A DNA stretch of 64,000 nt from Neocallimastix lanati (nom. inval.) (taxonomy: Eukaryota; Neocallimastigomycota; Neocallimastigomycetes; Neocallimastigales; Neocallimastigaceae). Below the pieces are notes generated by a model that saw nothing but the letters and a program-made list of their open reading frames with translations, ran no database searches and was not told where the DNA came from. The translations under genes and the position numbers were made by a program. Location: positions 2,026,001 to 2,090,000 of the forward strand of contig JACVTC010000010.1 of NCBI GenBank assembly GCA_016946835.1, written 5' to 3'. Below, one piece after another: positions 1-12,760 of the stretch; the stretch's first letter is position 1; every line of letters begins with the position of its first letter.

Positions 1-3000
1 TATATTACTTTTATCATTTCATTTCAGTTATATTCTTTTTAGTATTTAGTTTATTTTCTTTATTATATTTCATTATTAATATTATTTTCTATTTGATAAA
101 TATTTTTACCTGAAATAGAGGATTCATTAATAATTGATATTTTGTGTTATTTTATTCTTGTACTTTTTGCATTTCTTCATCTTAATCATTTCCAATTTTT
201 CTTCTTCTGCTATCTTTAATAGCTTTCTTATGTTATTTTATGTTTCTAATGTTTGATTGATTCAAATATATGATTTAACAAAATTTTTTATTATTTGGAG
301 AAATTTCTTTCTATGTTAATTTTCAGTATCGATCTTTTTCTTTTGAAAAGTATAAATTATTTGTAGATAATTAATTTGGTTGATATTTTTAATATTGTAA
401 TCTATTGGAAAATTGACCTTAGGATGTAATTTTAGTTAAATAATTTAAATGATCATGTTCATTTATTTCAAAACAAATCTTCTTCAATATGACATATTCC
501 TTTACTATTTAAGCATAATTAATTTATAAGTTAGAATTTGGTAATTTCTTATAGATCATCATCTGTATTATTACAACATTTAAGTGTATTTCTTTTATAT
601 TCAATTTTTCAATTTATATTATTAATATTATTATTGATTATTATTATTATTATTAAAATTATTATCAACATTTCTATTAAAATTATGATTTTCAATATAA
701 TAATATTCAGTTATTTTTTTATGATTTTATTTCATTTAGTAAATAATTTTAATATATAATTCTATTAAAATCAACTAAAATATATATTTTTTCTTAACAG
801 TAATTTTTATAGTATCTTATAAGTATTTAGTTCAACTTCTAAAAGAGCTTTGTAAAATTTTACAAATGTGTGAAAAGCATTTATATAATCTGATACTATA
901 AACTTTATTAGAAAGTTTAATCATTATTTTAGTATATCAATTTAATATTAAATTTGATACATCGTAATAATGATTAAACTTGCTGATAAATTTATAAATT
1001 AATAATTTGAAAAATTATTAATTTATAAATTTTACTGCAATATTTTAATTAAATTTAGGTTTATCTTGTAGTAACTTAGATAAACCTATTCATTTTTAAA
1101 TAATTATAAATAAATATATATTTAATACAAAAATTAACACATATTGAATAATTGTAAAAATTATGTTCCATAAACATATAGAATATTACTAAACTAGAGC
1201 TTGTAACAAGAAAATTAATTATTAGCGAAAATTTTACCATTTTCCATCTATTGATCAATAGTTTTTAGTTTAAATTTAATAGCAATTAAGCAATAATTAG
1301 ATATATTATTTAAATTAAGAATAATCACGTTTTTCCAAGAATAAGTGTTAAATTGTAATTATATAAAGTTAATTATTTATTTTAATATAAAATAAATAAT
1401 TATTAAAGTAAATATAAAACTAAAATAAATAAAATTTTAAATTAAAAAGCCGAGCGTTTTAAATTCTGTGATATAATAATATTTTGTTATATTAATATAA
1501 TTTATTAATTTTTAATATTAAAACAATATTAAATAACCTACATAAAATATACCTCAAATTAAGAATTTAAAATAATTAATAATAATATAATTTATTTTAA
1601 TATAAATATATATATAATTAAACAATTAATTATATATTCAATAAAATAAATAAACAAAAAATATTAAAAGAATATATATTTTAATGAAAAAATTCAATCA
1701 TATACACAAAGTATAATTAGAATAATATACAATTCAAATAATTATTCATACTAATAAAATTTAAATATTTACTGTATTTATTTAAATTAACAATTAAATT
1801 TAATAATTCTATTTATATATACAATAATTAAAATTTAGATGACTAATGCAAGATTAATATCAGTAAATTGAACTGATATTTAAAATATGAACATTAATAA
1901 ATTTCATTAAATGAAATTTATATAAATATTATAATCATTACAAATTAATGTTATATATCAATAAAAATTATATATATAAAATTTGAAGATATCATCGTAT
2001 ATAAAAATGGTACTGATTATAACAAATATTAATGATTTCCCTAAATATCACTATTAAAAGGATAATTATTAATAGTTTGGGATGAAACTCAAAAACTAAT
2101 GGATGGTAACAAAAAAAACCGAGTATGAAATATGAAAAATTCCACAAGATCGGAAAAAAAAAAGTTTTAATAAATAATAAAATAGTAACAAAATTACAAA
2201 ATTTAATTGATAAGCATGAGAAAGTTGATAATAATTTAACTTCGAATATTAAAATATTAAAAAGGTGTCTCCCTTAACAATCAAGATGAATAAACTTATT
2301 CCAATACTATGAGTAGGAAAAACTCTACTTCTACATAAAGAAGACTATTCTGGAAATAATTTTATCTAATTCAAAAGAAACAAGTACTAATAATTTACTA
2401 TGTAATGTTGAAAGCAATATATAAATTATATTCTAATAAAACATTTAAAAGGAAATTTATAAAATATATTAGAATATATAAGATATAATTATTAAGGTTT
2501 TAAATGACTTTAAATTAAGTTACTATTTCTAAGAAGGTACTTGTTTCTAGTTCAAATTACATCCATAATAAGATCCACACTCCATACCATTTTTTGTAAG
2601 TTTAATTCCACTTAATAGGTTTGTATTTACATTTTTCGAATATAAAATATTTTCAAATTTGATTTTAAAACTGTTTTATGCTACATTCAAATATAAATTT
2701 TAATTATATCATTACTTTATTCAATGAGTTATTACATAAGTGTTCTTTGTACGTCATATATATACTATATTAAAATATATGATATCCTAATAATATAAAA
2801 TATTTATAAAATTTATGTATGTTATTTATATTGTAAAAAATATATATATATATATAAAATAAAAATGTTAATAGTTATTAAATAATTTTTTACTAAAATA
2901 ATAATAAAATATTAATAAAATAATAGATAAAATATTGATATCTCAAAATTTTAAATATATATTTTCATAGAATAAAAATCTTAATTTGAGCTTTAAAAAT

Positions 3001-3200
3001 ATTAAAAATTGTTTTTTAAATTACAAAATTTACTATATATATAACAATATTTTTAAATATCAAATTTTTTTTTTTTGAAATTTTAATATTAAATTTCAAA
3101 CTTCAAATTAGATAAATATATAGTGAACAACTCAAAAAGCACATTCAAAAAATTTGAATTTGACTATAATAATATTGATATTTGGGAAATATGAATAAAA
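1..3200. other. AT-rich region without a recognisable gene
   Basis: Both strands were read. The only open frames are short and dominated by Ile, Phe, Leu and Tyr from AT runs, with no family motif, so I call no gene. A group of perfect hairpins at 849-1401 is listed separately. The stretch at 2080-2420 is slightly less AT-biased but its frames are broken throughout. It could be the eroded 5' end of copia-1, though I found no LTR or primer-binding site there. Confidence 0.7.
849..1401. repeat. Cluster of five perfect inverted repeats
   Basis: Five perfect or near-perfect hairpins lie within 550 bases: 849-866 (18-bp palindrome), 913-928 with 966-981 (16-bp arms around a further AT palindrome), 988-1008 with 1012-1032 (21-bp arms, 3-base loop), 1056-1066 with 1078-1088 (11-bp arms, TAGGTTTATCT) and 1371-1384 with 1388-1401 (14-bp arms, 3-base loop). 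AT-only palindromes are easy to form by chance in such DNA. The arms of 16 and 21 bp and the mixed-sequence 11-bp arm are harder to dismiss. Confidence 0.75.
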
Positions 3201-3289
3201 CTATTATTTGTTATAAATAGCTTTGAGAAACATATTGAAAAAAACATGTAAGATCAAGAAATCTGAATCTGAATTTAAAGAAGGAGTAA

Positions 3290-3878
3290 TTAAGGTAACT
3301 GGAATCAATAACCAGTTTTATAAAAAATAAGTAACCAAAAATACAATTAAAGAGAAAAAAAGTTAAATGAATTATTAATGAATTACTCAAGAAAATAGGT
3401 TTTGAGGAGGAATCTATATATATTATTTGAAAAATATTAGAACTTGTTTTATGAATAGTAACAATGCATTGAAAACCGAAATTAATAAAAGAATTGAATG
3501 AATTGAAATATGAAAGAAGCCAAGATTTCAATTTATTCTTATCAAATATGATAAACAAATTAAACAAATTACAGGAATTAGACACAGAAACATCTTTAGA
3601 TGAAAAATTTGAGTACTTAGATTTTGATTTACATGATGTTATTTAATTAAAGTTTAATATAATGTAGTATCAAAATGATTGGTACAAGTGTTGTGCCAAT
3701 ATGATGGAGTCTGTACCAAGACTAAAATTATTTAAAGATAAATAAAGCAAGAAAACGAAAAGAATGATACAATTCAGACACAATATTAAAAAAGTTACAT
3801 GAACCCCAATATGAAGAGCATGTTTAACAATGTTATTTGTTATAAAGTTATAAAAGAGTACATACTGCAAAATATTGT
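3290..3878 (+). pseudogene. copia-1 gag remnant with zinc-knuckle relic
   Basis: About 3480-3650 reads as a UBN2-type copia Gag: a KELNELKYERSQDFNLF segment, then SNMINKLNKLQELDTETSLD. These match the Gag capsid region that runs into the 'x-LxxLDxxxT' loop seen in other copia Gags. A zinc knuckle (CX2CX4HX4C) is recognisable at 3838-3878. It reads CYK-CYKR-H-TAKYC if one lost base is allowed, and the Gly before His has become Val. Several stops and frameshifts make the gene non-functional. Confidence 0.7.
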
Positions 3879-4199
3879 ACTAATAAATAAATAAAAGGAA
3901 AAATTGATACAAATTTACAAACAAAAATTGACGTCAATCTATCAATCGTAAAAATAGAAACAACAAAAGAAGATACTAAACTAATAATTATCATATTCAG
4001 AATCATTTCACAGCCAATTATAATAATAATGAAGAAAATCAAAATAACTTTACAAGAGTCCTTAATAATAATAAATATAAACAAAATATGTAAAATCCAA
4101 CAATAAATACTACAATATAAATCTGTAATACTATATTGTAGACAATACACAAAAATTAATACAAATGAAAATTTCAATAATAGTGTACAACGTTGAACA

Positions 4200-5460
4200 T
4201 TGGATTCAAGAGCCTTATATCATATGATAGACGAAATTAACATACTTATTAATAAATATTATAAAATAATTTTTTATAAACATAAAAATTGAGTTATAAA
4301 TAAACAATAAAGTAAATAATAATCAAAACACCAAACTTTAAAATATCTAAGTGAATGGAAATTCAGGAATTACCTTGGGAACATAGATTACCTAATAAAT
4401 ATTAAAATTGTAAGCACAAAATAAATTTTGCAATTGGAAAATTTGTAAAAGTTAAAGGAATTGGAAATTATTCAATATATATTAACGATAACAAAATTAC
4501 TTTAAAAATATTATATATATATCTATTTTTAATATAAATTTAATTTCTATTGATTAATTTTCATATCAAAATTATAAAGTATATTTAATAAAAAGGAAGA
4601 TAAAAAATTACATCAATATATAATAGTAAAATTAATAAAATATATTCAGTCACATCAAATAACTCTAAAACTTATATTATTTGGACATCATAGTCTAAAA
4701 TAAACTTTAATCATAATAACGATGTGTCTTATAATTGTTTAAATGATAATGAAATATTAAAAATTTGGCATAGACGCCCTAGGTCACTATCATTTAGAAA
4801 TTTTAAGGGAAAATTAAAAATTTTAACATTAAACGTAAAACATGTACTAAATCAAATTTAATAGGTATACCACATCACATTCATCAGATAGTAGATCTAA
4901 TTTACTATTTGAATTGGTTCGCATAAACATAATTGCTATTTCCAGTAAATCTATTTATGAAAATAAATATTTTTCTATATTAGATAATCATACAAGATTT
5001 AGTTGGATTCTCTGTATAAAATCAAAAGCTAATGTTTTTAACGTATTTCTTTCTTGGTACATTGTCATTAAAAATGTTTCAAATAAACACTTGAGAACAG
5101 ATAATAGATCAGAATTTAAAAATTTAAAAATATTAAATTTCTGCAAAAGTAATGGCATAATTAATGAATTCTCTGGTTATTATGAATCCCAACAAAATAG
5201 AAAAATTGAATGTTTTTATGGTTTCTTTCTTATAAGTGCTTGAGGAATACTAGATGACCTTCATCTTAATAAAGTTTTCTGAGAAGATACTATCGATACA
5301 GCTAACTGAATTCATAATGAAATAACACATAAAGATAATAATAATAAAACCTATTATGATTTAATATATTATAAGAATATAAATTATAATAAATATTTAA
5401 GTTTTTAGGAAATGTCAAGTTTCTTCTATATTCCTATACAATTTAGAAAAAAATTCTAAC
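4200..5460 (+). pseudogene. copia-1 protease and integrase remnant
   Basis: At 4200 the frame reads LDSRALYHM, the copia protease active site in which the usual D-S-G-A has become D-S-R-A. About 4770-4800 retains the WHRR of the pre-integrase zinc domain, then shifts frame. The integrase core at 4914-5243 keeps F-S-W, the second catalytic Asp (RTDNRSEF) and the third catalytic Glu (QQNRKIE). The first catalytic Asp is not recognisable. Downstream, at 5270-5460, are broken pieces of the conserved post-core region. Dead on several counts. Confidence 0.8.
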
Positions 5461-6389
5461 TTATCTCTACTTGAAATTTTCTTTTGTTATGATTTAAACC
5501 TGACTATTTAAAAATTTTGCGATATCACCGATAATAAAATTGTTATAATAATATCATTGAACAAAATACTAACAAAAACGATAATATTCAAAATCAAAAT
5601 ACTAACAATATTAAATTTATATACAATAATACAAATTATTCTGACCCAAACAATAACATGAATCAGAACAACTAATATAATTAACAAGAATATTACAATT
5701 TACATAATTATATGTATTTTGTTCCTAGTCAATATAATTATTTTACACCAAAAAATAAAAATTCTCCTATCACTACATATTATATAATTTAAACGAAATA
5801 ATGATTCCTCCTTTATACAAAATGCCAAACAACCAACTAAATTATGAAAAATATAATAATTTAAATAATTCGAATCTTAATCAAAGCAATTTAAATCAAT
5901 TAAATCAAAATAAATTAGTCAATCACACAAAACAGACAATTTAAATAATAAATTTGAATATTTAAAATGGAAATATTGAAAAAGTTTATATAAGTAAAAA
6001 TCAAAATAATAAAGTTAACAAATTAAATAATTCTAATAATTTTATAAACATAAGCAATAAAGAAGTTAATAATAAATTGGATAGAAACCATTTGACATTT
6101 TAATTAAAAACGATAAAGGAAAAAATTTAAATCCAAGAATATAAATATTAATAATTTAACAAACAATTCTAATCAAGAATACTCAATAAACCCAATAAGA
6201 AAATTAAATGTTTGTAACCTTGAAAATATGAATTATACAATTGAAAATACTGATGGAACAAAATGAAAACTGGAAATATTATGAATAAGAATTTGATGAT
6301 AACATTAAGAAGTTCAAAGCAAGTAATTATTGAAAAATTAGGAACTCTGAAAATGTCTTTATAAGTATAAAGACATTTTTAATAGAAGA

Positions 6390-7450
6390 GACAACTTAGA
6401 ATAGATGAAAATGGTTGAAAATGTATTATTCAATTTAAAAAATAAAAGTGTTTATAAATTGTTTAGGGAAGTACCAAAAGGTAAGAATATAATTACAGCT
6501 AAAAGGGTTTTCACTTATAAAAGAAATGATGTCTAAACTATTAAAATATAAAGAGAAACTAGTCCCCCATTGTTTTACACAAATATACATTGCAGACTAT
6601 ATTGAAACATTTTAGACTCACAAAGAATAAATATCTCATTCAAATTATTACGATTTAAGCATTTATCAAACTGATATTAAAGCTGCATTTTTAAATGTAA
6701 ATTTAGAAGAATTACATATGGAATACCTGGTGTGGATAATATAAAAGGAATTAAATTATTTAAATATAAAAATGGTTAAATTATCCATCAACTTCAATAT
6801 TTAAATGAAATTTTAGATAGATTTAAAATAGATAATATCATAAATTAGTGTGATGTATACTGAAAATAAACAATTGAGAGAAAAATAATTTAATAAAAGA
6901 ATATATACAATGCGTAGTTTACTATATCTAGATATTGGGAACCAGACTTGATATAATGTTCAATACCAGTAAAGCATTAAGAAAGAATCAAGATCCAATA
7001 TATGAGAATTCGATGAATGTATTAAAAATATTTATATATTTAAATAAAATTTATTACAAATTAATAATATATTAGCTTAAGAGTATATGCGATATTCTTA
7101 TCAAGGAGGTAATAATAAAACAAATAAATCTACAACTGGTTTTATAATCTTTGTGAGTTCTCCTCCAATATCTTACTATTCAAAATTATAGTACACTGTA
7201 ACTATTCCAGCTGAGAGAGAGTACTTTAGTTTAAATGCATGTGATTTAAAGTGTTTTGGTTAAGAAACTTATTAAATGAATTATAGAAATAAATGTAAAT
7301 TGTATTATCATATAAGTATTGTAAAATAAGAGAATTAATAAAAGAAGGTAGAATAGATAAAAATTATATTAAATCACAATATAACCTTGAAGATTATTTC
7401 ATGAAATGTTTGAATTGACTTCTAACAAAAAGGTATAAAAAATGCCTTGT
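6390..7450 (+). pseudogene. copia-1 reverse transcriptase / RNase H remnant, palm deleted
   Basis: The fingers are visible (VYKLFREVPKGKNIITAKRV, then a GFTQ-like stretch and DYIETF), then QTDIKAAFLNVNLEE. The sequence jumps from there directly to the thumb-side motif IIHQLQYLNEILDRF, so the catalytic YVDD segment is missing. RNase H remnants follow (SLLYL, KSTTGFIIF, PAEREYFSLNAC). Stops and frameshifts occur throughout. Upstream, about 5470-6390 is the usual Asn-rich copia linker and has no domain. Confidence 0.8.
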
Positions 7451-7470
7451 TATTTGAAATAAAAGATCAT

Positions 7471-8324
7471 TAATTATATAAATGTATAAGTGCAATAATC
7501 ATCTAGATTTAATAAGGGTATGCTGATATACTTAACCATTCCTATAAGACCTTTTAATAAGTATCTTGATTATACAATTATTAATATATATATGAGATAG
7601 ATATTATTTTCTAAAGTATAGATAATAAATTTAAAATAATATATGTCAAATAAATTAATATTTGAAATAGTTTATAAATTGTTGGTTTATAATATTTTAT
7701 GTTTTAATTTTATTTAGACACAACATAATGAGTACCCATCTCCTATTATGACTATAATAGATATAACTGTTAAATGTGATATACTGGCATACTAGAACAG
7801 TATAGCCCCTCTACACGTCGTTACACATTTCTGCTTGGAGCTGTATTCTCTAACATTCATACATATATTTTCATTGACTACGATCATCGGAATAGGATTT
7901 TATTTTTAAATTTTAATGTTTTATTGTTAATGTTTTATGGTTAATATTTCATTATTTAAAATTTTTACAGTAATTTAGTTAATTTTTAGAATAGTTTAGT
8001 TTAAGATTTTTTTTAAGTTATTTTGATTTATTTTTGATTATTTATATTAAATTAAAATTATTTATACATAGTTTAAAATTATTTAACAGTTAATTTAAAT
8101 TTAGAATAATAGGGGATTTAAATTTTCTTTAATTATCAGAATACATTATTTTATTAATAAAATCTTCAATTCTAACTTGAAAGACTTGAAGAAATAAAAT
8201 AATATGAAAATGATAATTTAAATATTGCTGTAAACTCTTAAATAATTATAAAAATTTTATATATATAATGTTTTTATAAAAAAAATTATAAAAATTTTAT
8301 AAATATAATGTTTTTATAAAAAAA
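7471..8324. other. Spacer between copia-1 and Ty3-1, with a less AT-biased patch
   Basis: Most of this is AT runs. About 7725-7900 is visibly richer in G and C (it contains CCCCTCTACACGTCG and CTTGGAGCTG) and one + frame is open for about 25 codons, but it matches no family I know. Two near-identical 40-base segments ending in TATAATGTTTTTATAAA lie at about 8240-8320. I see no 5' LTR for Ty3-1 here. Confidence 0.5.
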
Positions 8325-9423
8325 TTGAAAACATTTTATGGTACTCTCTTTACTTTTGATGCTGAAAAGGAAGAACCAAATGAAGATAACGAAATTCAGA
8401 AAATCCTATTCTTTAAAGATATCTTAGACGAAGGATCTAATCCAAGAGAAACTAATAAGCCATTACAAAATTTTGCCAAACCAAGTTTTAAAACACATAC
8501 AATAAGTAATACAAATGATAGCAATATTCATAATGATATTCCAATTAAAAATAATATAATTTTAACAATGATAATGAAAATAATTTTTCAGTAAGGGAAA
8601 TAAATCAAGATAATAAAAACTCTTTAAATTTTAATGAAAATAATAAAAATAATAAAATTAAAACAGACAATAAACCACATAGAGTTAATCAAATAATTCA
8701 ATTAATGGATGGAGTAGAGTCATACAACATATTAGAGGAATTGAAGAATAATCCAGATCATATTACATTAGCTTAATTACTTAATATTAGTAGTTCTTTA
8801 CGTTCGGATGTGACTAAAAGTTTTAGGAAATCTAAAGGTGATGATGAAATTATAGTAGGACTAGCAGATTCTCATAATATTTAACAGATTTAGAAATTGT
8901 GAATAACCCTTCTCATGATTATAATGGTAAAAACATACAAGAACATGATATTACTGTAGTTAAAGGTTTTGTTAATGGAACTACTGCAGCTGTTCTTATT
9001 GATGGATGTAGTAATGCGAATTTAGTCACTCGTAACTTTCTAAATAATTCTATTAAAAATTATAAAATAGTTGGTTCAGTTGCAAGTAAAGTTCATCAAG
9101 CTATGTCTGATGCTGAAGAACGAGTATATGAAATAGTTCAATTAGATGTTAATATTAATATAGGAAATTTAAAAATTTCAAGTAATTTTAGAATATCTGA
9201 AAAAGAAGACTCCTTTTATGATATTATTATTGGTTTGAAAACTCAGCATAATCATAGAATTATTGTAGATACTGTGTACAACTACTTATCAATTAAAAAT
9301 AAAGAAAATAAATTGGTTTCCTTAGTTCCGATAGAGGATATATCCATGTTTCATTCACAAGCCTTATTATGTTATATGATGATAATTTCTCAATATCTGC
9401 TAATATTATTTTTACATCCATAA
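8325..9423 (+). pseudogene. Ty3-1 linker and aspartic protease
   Basis: A lineage-specific linker (for example VNQIIQLMDGVESY and SSLRSDVTKSFRK) leads into a retropepsin-like domain at 8899-9423. The active site reads AVLIDGCSNANLV, followed by a flap-and-core region and FYDIIIGLKT, the usual hydrophobic 'xxDIILGxD'-like strand. The copy at 44451-45296 reads VLIDGGSNTNLV at the same place, so Cys replaces Gly here. The linker is interrupted by a frameshift near 8585 and by stops near 8776 and 8883. The role would be maturation of the polyprotein; this copy cannot do it as one chain. Confidence 0.8.
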
Positions 9424-9475
9424 AAGATGATAAAAGAGCTATTATAGAATCAGTTATAGAAGGTATGGATATTCA

Positions 9476-11069
9476 GTAAGATATAATAAAATCAGAATTA
9501 AGAAATTTGTTAATAACATTTAATGATGTCGTTGCAATATCATCAGATTATTTGGAACCATTCAAATTACTACCACATCATATTGAACTGGTAGATGGAG
9601 CAAAGCCTATTAAACAAAGAGCATATAGCTTATCCCATATCAAATTAACAGCATTGAAAGAATTAAAAAAATTAATTGATAAAGGATTAATTTCTCCTTC
9701 CCACTCTCCAATGGTTATCTCCTATTGTATTGGTACCAAAGAAAAACGGATGCTGGAGACTATGTATATATTATAGGTTAATTAATAAAATTACAATAAA
9801 AGATGCATATTCACTACCAAAAAATCAATAAATATTCAACGCTCTAAAGGATGCTACTATTTTCTCAACTATTGATTTATTTAGTGGATATCATCAAATT
9901 CCTATGTTTGTTGATGATCAAGAAGTTACCTCCTTTACTACAAAATATGGTAACTATTACTTTAAAGTGATACCGTTTGGGTTAACGAATGCACCAGCCA
10001 CTTTTCAGAGGGAAATGAATCAATATTTTTCAATTTAATTAATAATTTTGTACAAATATATCTTGATGATATTATTATTTATTCCCCTAATGTCGAACAA
10101 CGTTTATTAGATTTAAAAGAAGTACTTAATATCTTAAGAAAACATAAATTAAAATTAAATATTGAAAAATGTCATTTTTATAGGTATGTAGTAGAGGCTT
10201 TGTGACATAAAGTAACAAATAAAGGTTTATATTAAGAAGAAAGTGGAGGCCATTAGTATGATGAATATTCCAAATAATATTACGGAGTTGCGCTCTTTTC
10301 TAGGTATGGTCGGTTACTATGGAAATTTTATTGATAATTATGCGATAATATCAGCTCCATTATGTAAATTATTAAAGAAAAATTTAGTATATGTCTGGAC
10401 ATTGGAACATATTGACAGTTTCAATATCACCTATTCTTTGTTACCCAAGATATGATGAACCATTTATCATCCGTTCTGATGCTAGTTTTAATGGTATTGA
10501 TGGCGTCTTACTACAATTATGATGATAACAAAGAACACTCAGTTTATTATTTTAGCCACTCTCTAACCAAGTCAGAAAGAAATTATGCCATAACAGAATT
10601 AGAGGGTACCTCTGCATACTATTGTATTAATCAATTTAGACCATATATACTTAGTAATTCATTTCAAACTATTTTATATACTGACCACTTACCTTTAGTT
10701 TCTATTATTAATAAGTTAGAACCTGCTACTAGTAAACATGCTCGTTGGTGTAATCTTTTTAGTCAACTTCAAGTTAATATTGTATATCAACCTGGTAAGG
10801 CTAATATTATTGCTGATGCATTGTCAAGAATTAGAAAAAAAGATAATATAATAGTATATACATTAATTAATAATAATAACGAAGAAAATAATGATGGAAG
10901 GAATAATTCTATAGAGAATAACAGTGATATTGATGAAGATAATCTAATTGAGACAATAAATGATGTTGAAAACGAAAAATATATAGATGAATTTATGAAA
11001 AAATTCTTGAAAGATCGAATAATTACAATAGATGGTAAAACTTATATTAGAGATAATAATAAACTATAA
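9476..11069 (+). pseudogene. Ty3-1 reverse transcriptase and RNase H remnant
   Basis: The fingers begin in frame at 9507 (LLPHHIELVDGAKPIKQRAY, KLIDKGLISPS). The palm continues in other frames: FSTIDLFSGYHQIP, FGLTNAPATFQREMN and the catalytic YLDDIIIYSP near 10060-10090. The thumb and connection (RSFLGMVGYYGNFI) occupy 10243-10455. RNase H follows: the first Asp is in SDASFNGIDG near 10475, then LTKSERNYAITELEG, YTDHLPL and ANIIADALSR to about 10835. At least three frameshifts separate the parts, so no full-length enzyme can be made although most catalytic residues survive. Confidence 0.85.
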
Positions 11070-11095
11070 ACTATGATTGGTAATAGATGACTACT

Positions 11096-11330
11096 TAGAG
11101 AAGATAAAAATTATTGGTATAGTTCACAGAACTAGACATGATGGGGTACAGAAGACGTACGATAGAATAAAATAGAATTATCATTGGAAAAATATAATTA
11201 TTGATATCAAAAAGTACGTCTCTCTTTGTAAAATATGTCAATTTACCAGATCTGAACCTATTCCTGGACAGATAGAAAAATTTCCATCTCCTGTGAGTAC
11301 TCCTGGTAACTATGAACAATATATGTAGAG
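11096..11330 (+). pseudogene. Ty3-1 integrase zinc-binding (H2C2) remnant
   Basis: The frame reads VHRTRHDGVQKTYDRIK, a stop, then HWKNIIIDIKKYVSLCKICQ, giving the His-His-Cys-Cys pattern of the Ty3 integrase N-terminal zinc domain. It then stops near 11325. The DDE catalytic core that should follow is missing. Confidence 0.75.
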
Positions 11331-11610
11331 GCCGAATTTATGAAGCTCTTGGGGATAGTTCTATTGCGAACGCTATTGTGGTTCGACTAAAAGTTTCAAT
11401 TAGTAATTATATTTTCATTGCAGATTTCTGTGTCATTGATCATAAAGATATTTATTTCGATTTCTTATTAGCACTTAAGTAGATTGCTGATAACTACCTT
11501 TTTATTCATCCAATGTTAAGATCTTTGTGTCGTTTTACTTCATTTGAAAAATTTGATATCATTACTCCTATCGTTGAGAACCAAGCTATTGAAAAGAATT
11601 CGTATTTTAT
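11331..11610 (+). pseudogene. Displaced second protease-like fragment
   Basis: Immediately after the H2C2 domain, where the integrase core belongs, the frame reads GRIYEALGDSS, then LKVSISNYIFIADFCVIDH, FDFLLALK and FDIITPIVEN. Order and spacing parallel the C-terminal half of the retropepsin of this lineage (RVYEIVQLDV, NFRISE, YDIIIGLK, LVPIED at about 9120-9345). I infer a fragment of another Ty3 protease joined in by recombination. Similarity is moderate and was judged by eye. Confidence 0.5.
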
Positions 11611-12750
11611 CAATTTTATTAGACCTAATAAAAATAGTGAAGAAAATAGTATAAAAGAAATATCTAAAAAACTGGAAGTATCATCTCAGGAGGGAAAGAA
11701 TAAGGACTTAGAAAGAAGGACATTAAGAAAAGTGAAAATTTTAATAAAACAGAAAAGTTAAAAATTACTAATGCAAAAATTCCAAAAATTAATTTAGACA
11801 AAAAAAATGAAAATTTCAAAATTATTTCAAATTTAAAAATTTTAAGGGAAAAAGTAAGGTATATAGAAGATCCTAAAAGCATGGAAAATTCCAAAAATTC
11901 AATAAATTCTGGAGATATCAAAAATAATAAAATTTATTATAATTAAAATATATATAAAAATAAATTAACTAATTCAAATGCTAATATATTAGAATATAAT
12001 AATTATATGAAAAGTAATATAAATTGTTATAATAAATCAAAATAAATTAAAAAAAATTTAAATCAATTAATTCAATTAAAATCCAATATCATTTAGAATA
12101 ATAATATATTGAACAATATAAATACTTATATATATTACAATATAATGAAAGTAATGCTTTTATAAATAAAAACATAAAATTAAAGATTTATGTCAATTAC
12201 AAAATCTATTATACCAAGTTTTCAATAATATAATATTATATATGAACAAAATATTAGAAAATAAAAAGAGATACATATATTAACAATAGTAACTACCAAG
12301 TTAACGCTATAAATAATAAAAATTCAAATAGTAATGAAAGTGTAAAAGAAATAAAACAAGAAAAAAATGAAATTAATACTGAGGATATTAAAGAAATTAG
12401 AGAATTTAAGAAAGAAATTTTAGAGGAGCATATTATAAAATTAAATGGAGAAGAATACATTAAAAACGGTGATAACTCTAGAAAAATTATCAAGAAAAAC
12501 GAAATTCCAAATACTACAGAAAAATGTACAACAAAGAAACAAAATGAAATAAAAATTGGCGAGTTAGTCAAAGCAAAAAAATTTTCAAAATATAAATTAA
12601 ATCCTTATTGTGTTGGACCTTATCAAGTAGATAAAAAGAAATAATACAGTATAATTAATGGATCCTAATACACAAGCCTGCTTAGAACGACCAGTACACC
12701 TAAAAAATATTATCAAGTTTAATATAAATATAGTATAGTTCTATCTTAAG
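11611..12750 (+). pseudogene. Lys/Asn-rich spacer ending in an integrase GPY/F module
   Basis: From 11640 to 12540 the coding is low complexity, rich in Lys, Asn, Glu and Ser, with stops in 11940-12290. At 12540-12720 comes IGELVKAKKFSKYKLNPYCVGPYQVDK, a stop, then LERPVHLKNIIKF. This is the GPY/F module at the C-terminal end of Ty3 integrases. A purine tract (about 12747-12760) directly precedes the LTR and is the likely polypurine primer for plus-strand synthesis. Confidence 0.7.
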
Positions 12751-12760
12751 GTGGGACGAA

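Larger units (their letters stand above)
3290..7470 (+). mobile_element. copia-1: decayed Ty1/copia retrotransposon
   Basis: The domain order is that of Ty1/copia: gag with a zinc-knuckle relic, aspartic protease, integrase, Asn-rich linker (about 5460-6390), reverse transcriptase, RNase H. Every part carries stops and frameshifts, and the catalytic centre of the reverse transcriptase is deleted. No flanking LTRs were identified, so the true ends are uncertain. This is the oldest-looking copia copy in the window. Confidence 0.85.

Noticed and set aside
538-759. 73-codon hydrophobic open frame
   Set aside because: Built from ATT/TTA runs, no motif, no start context, and not distinguishable from chance in AT-rich DNA.
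3211-4177. Minus-strand open frames of 66-124 codons
   Set aside because: They are opposite-strand shadows of the copia-1 gag region, whose sense strand carries recognisable Gag motifs.
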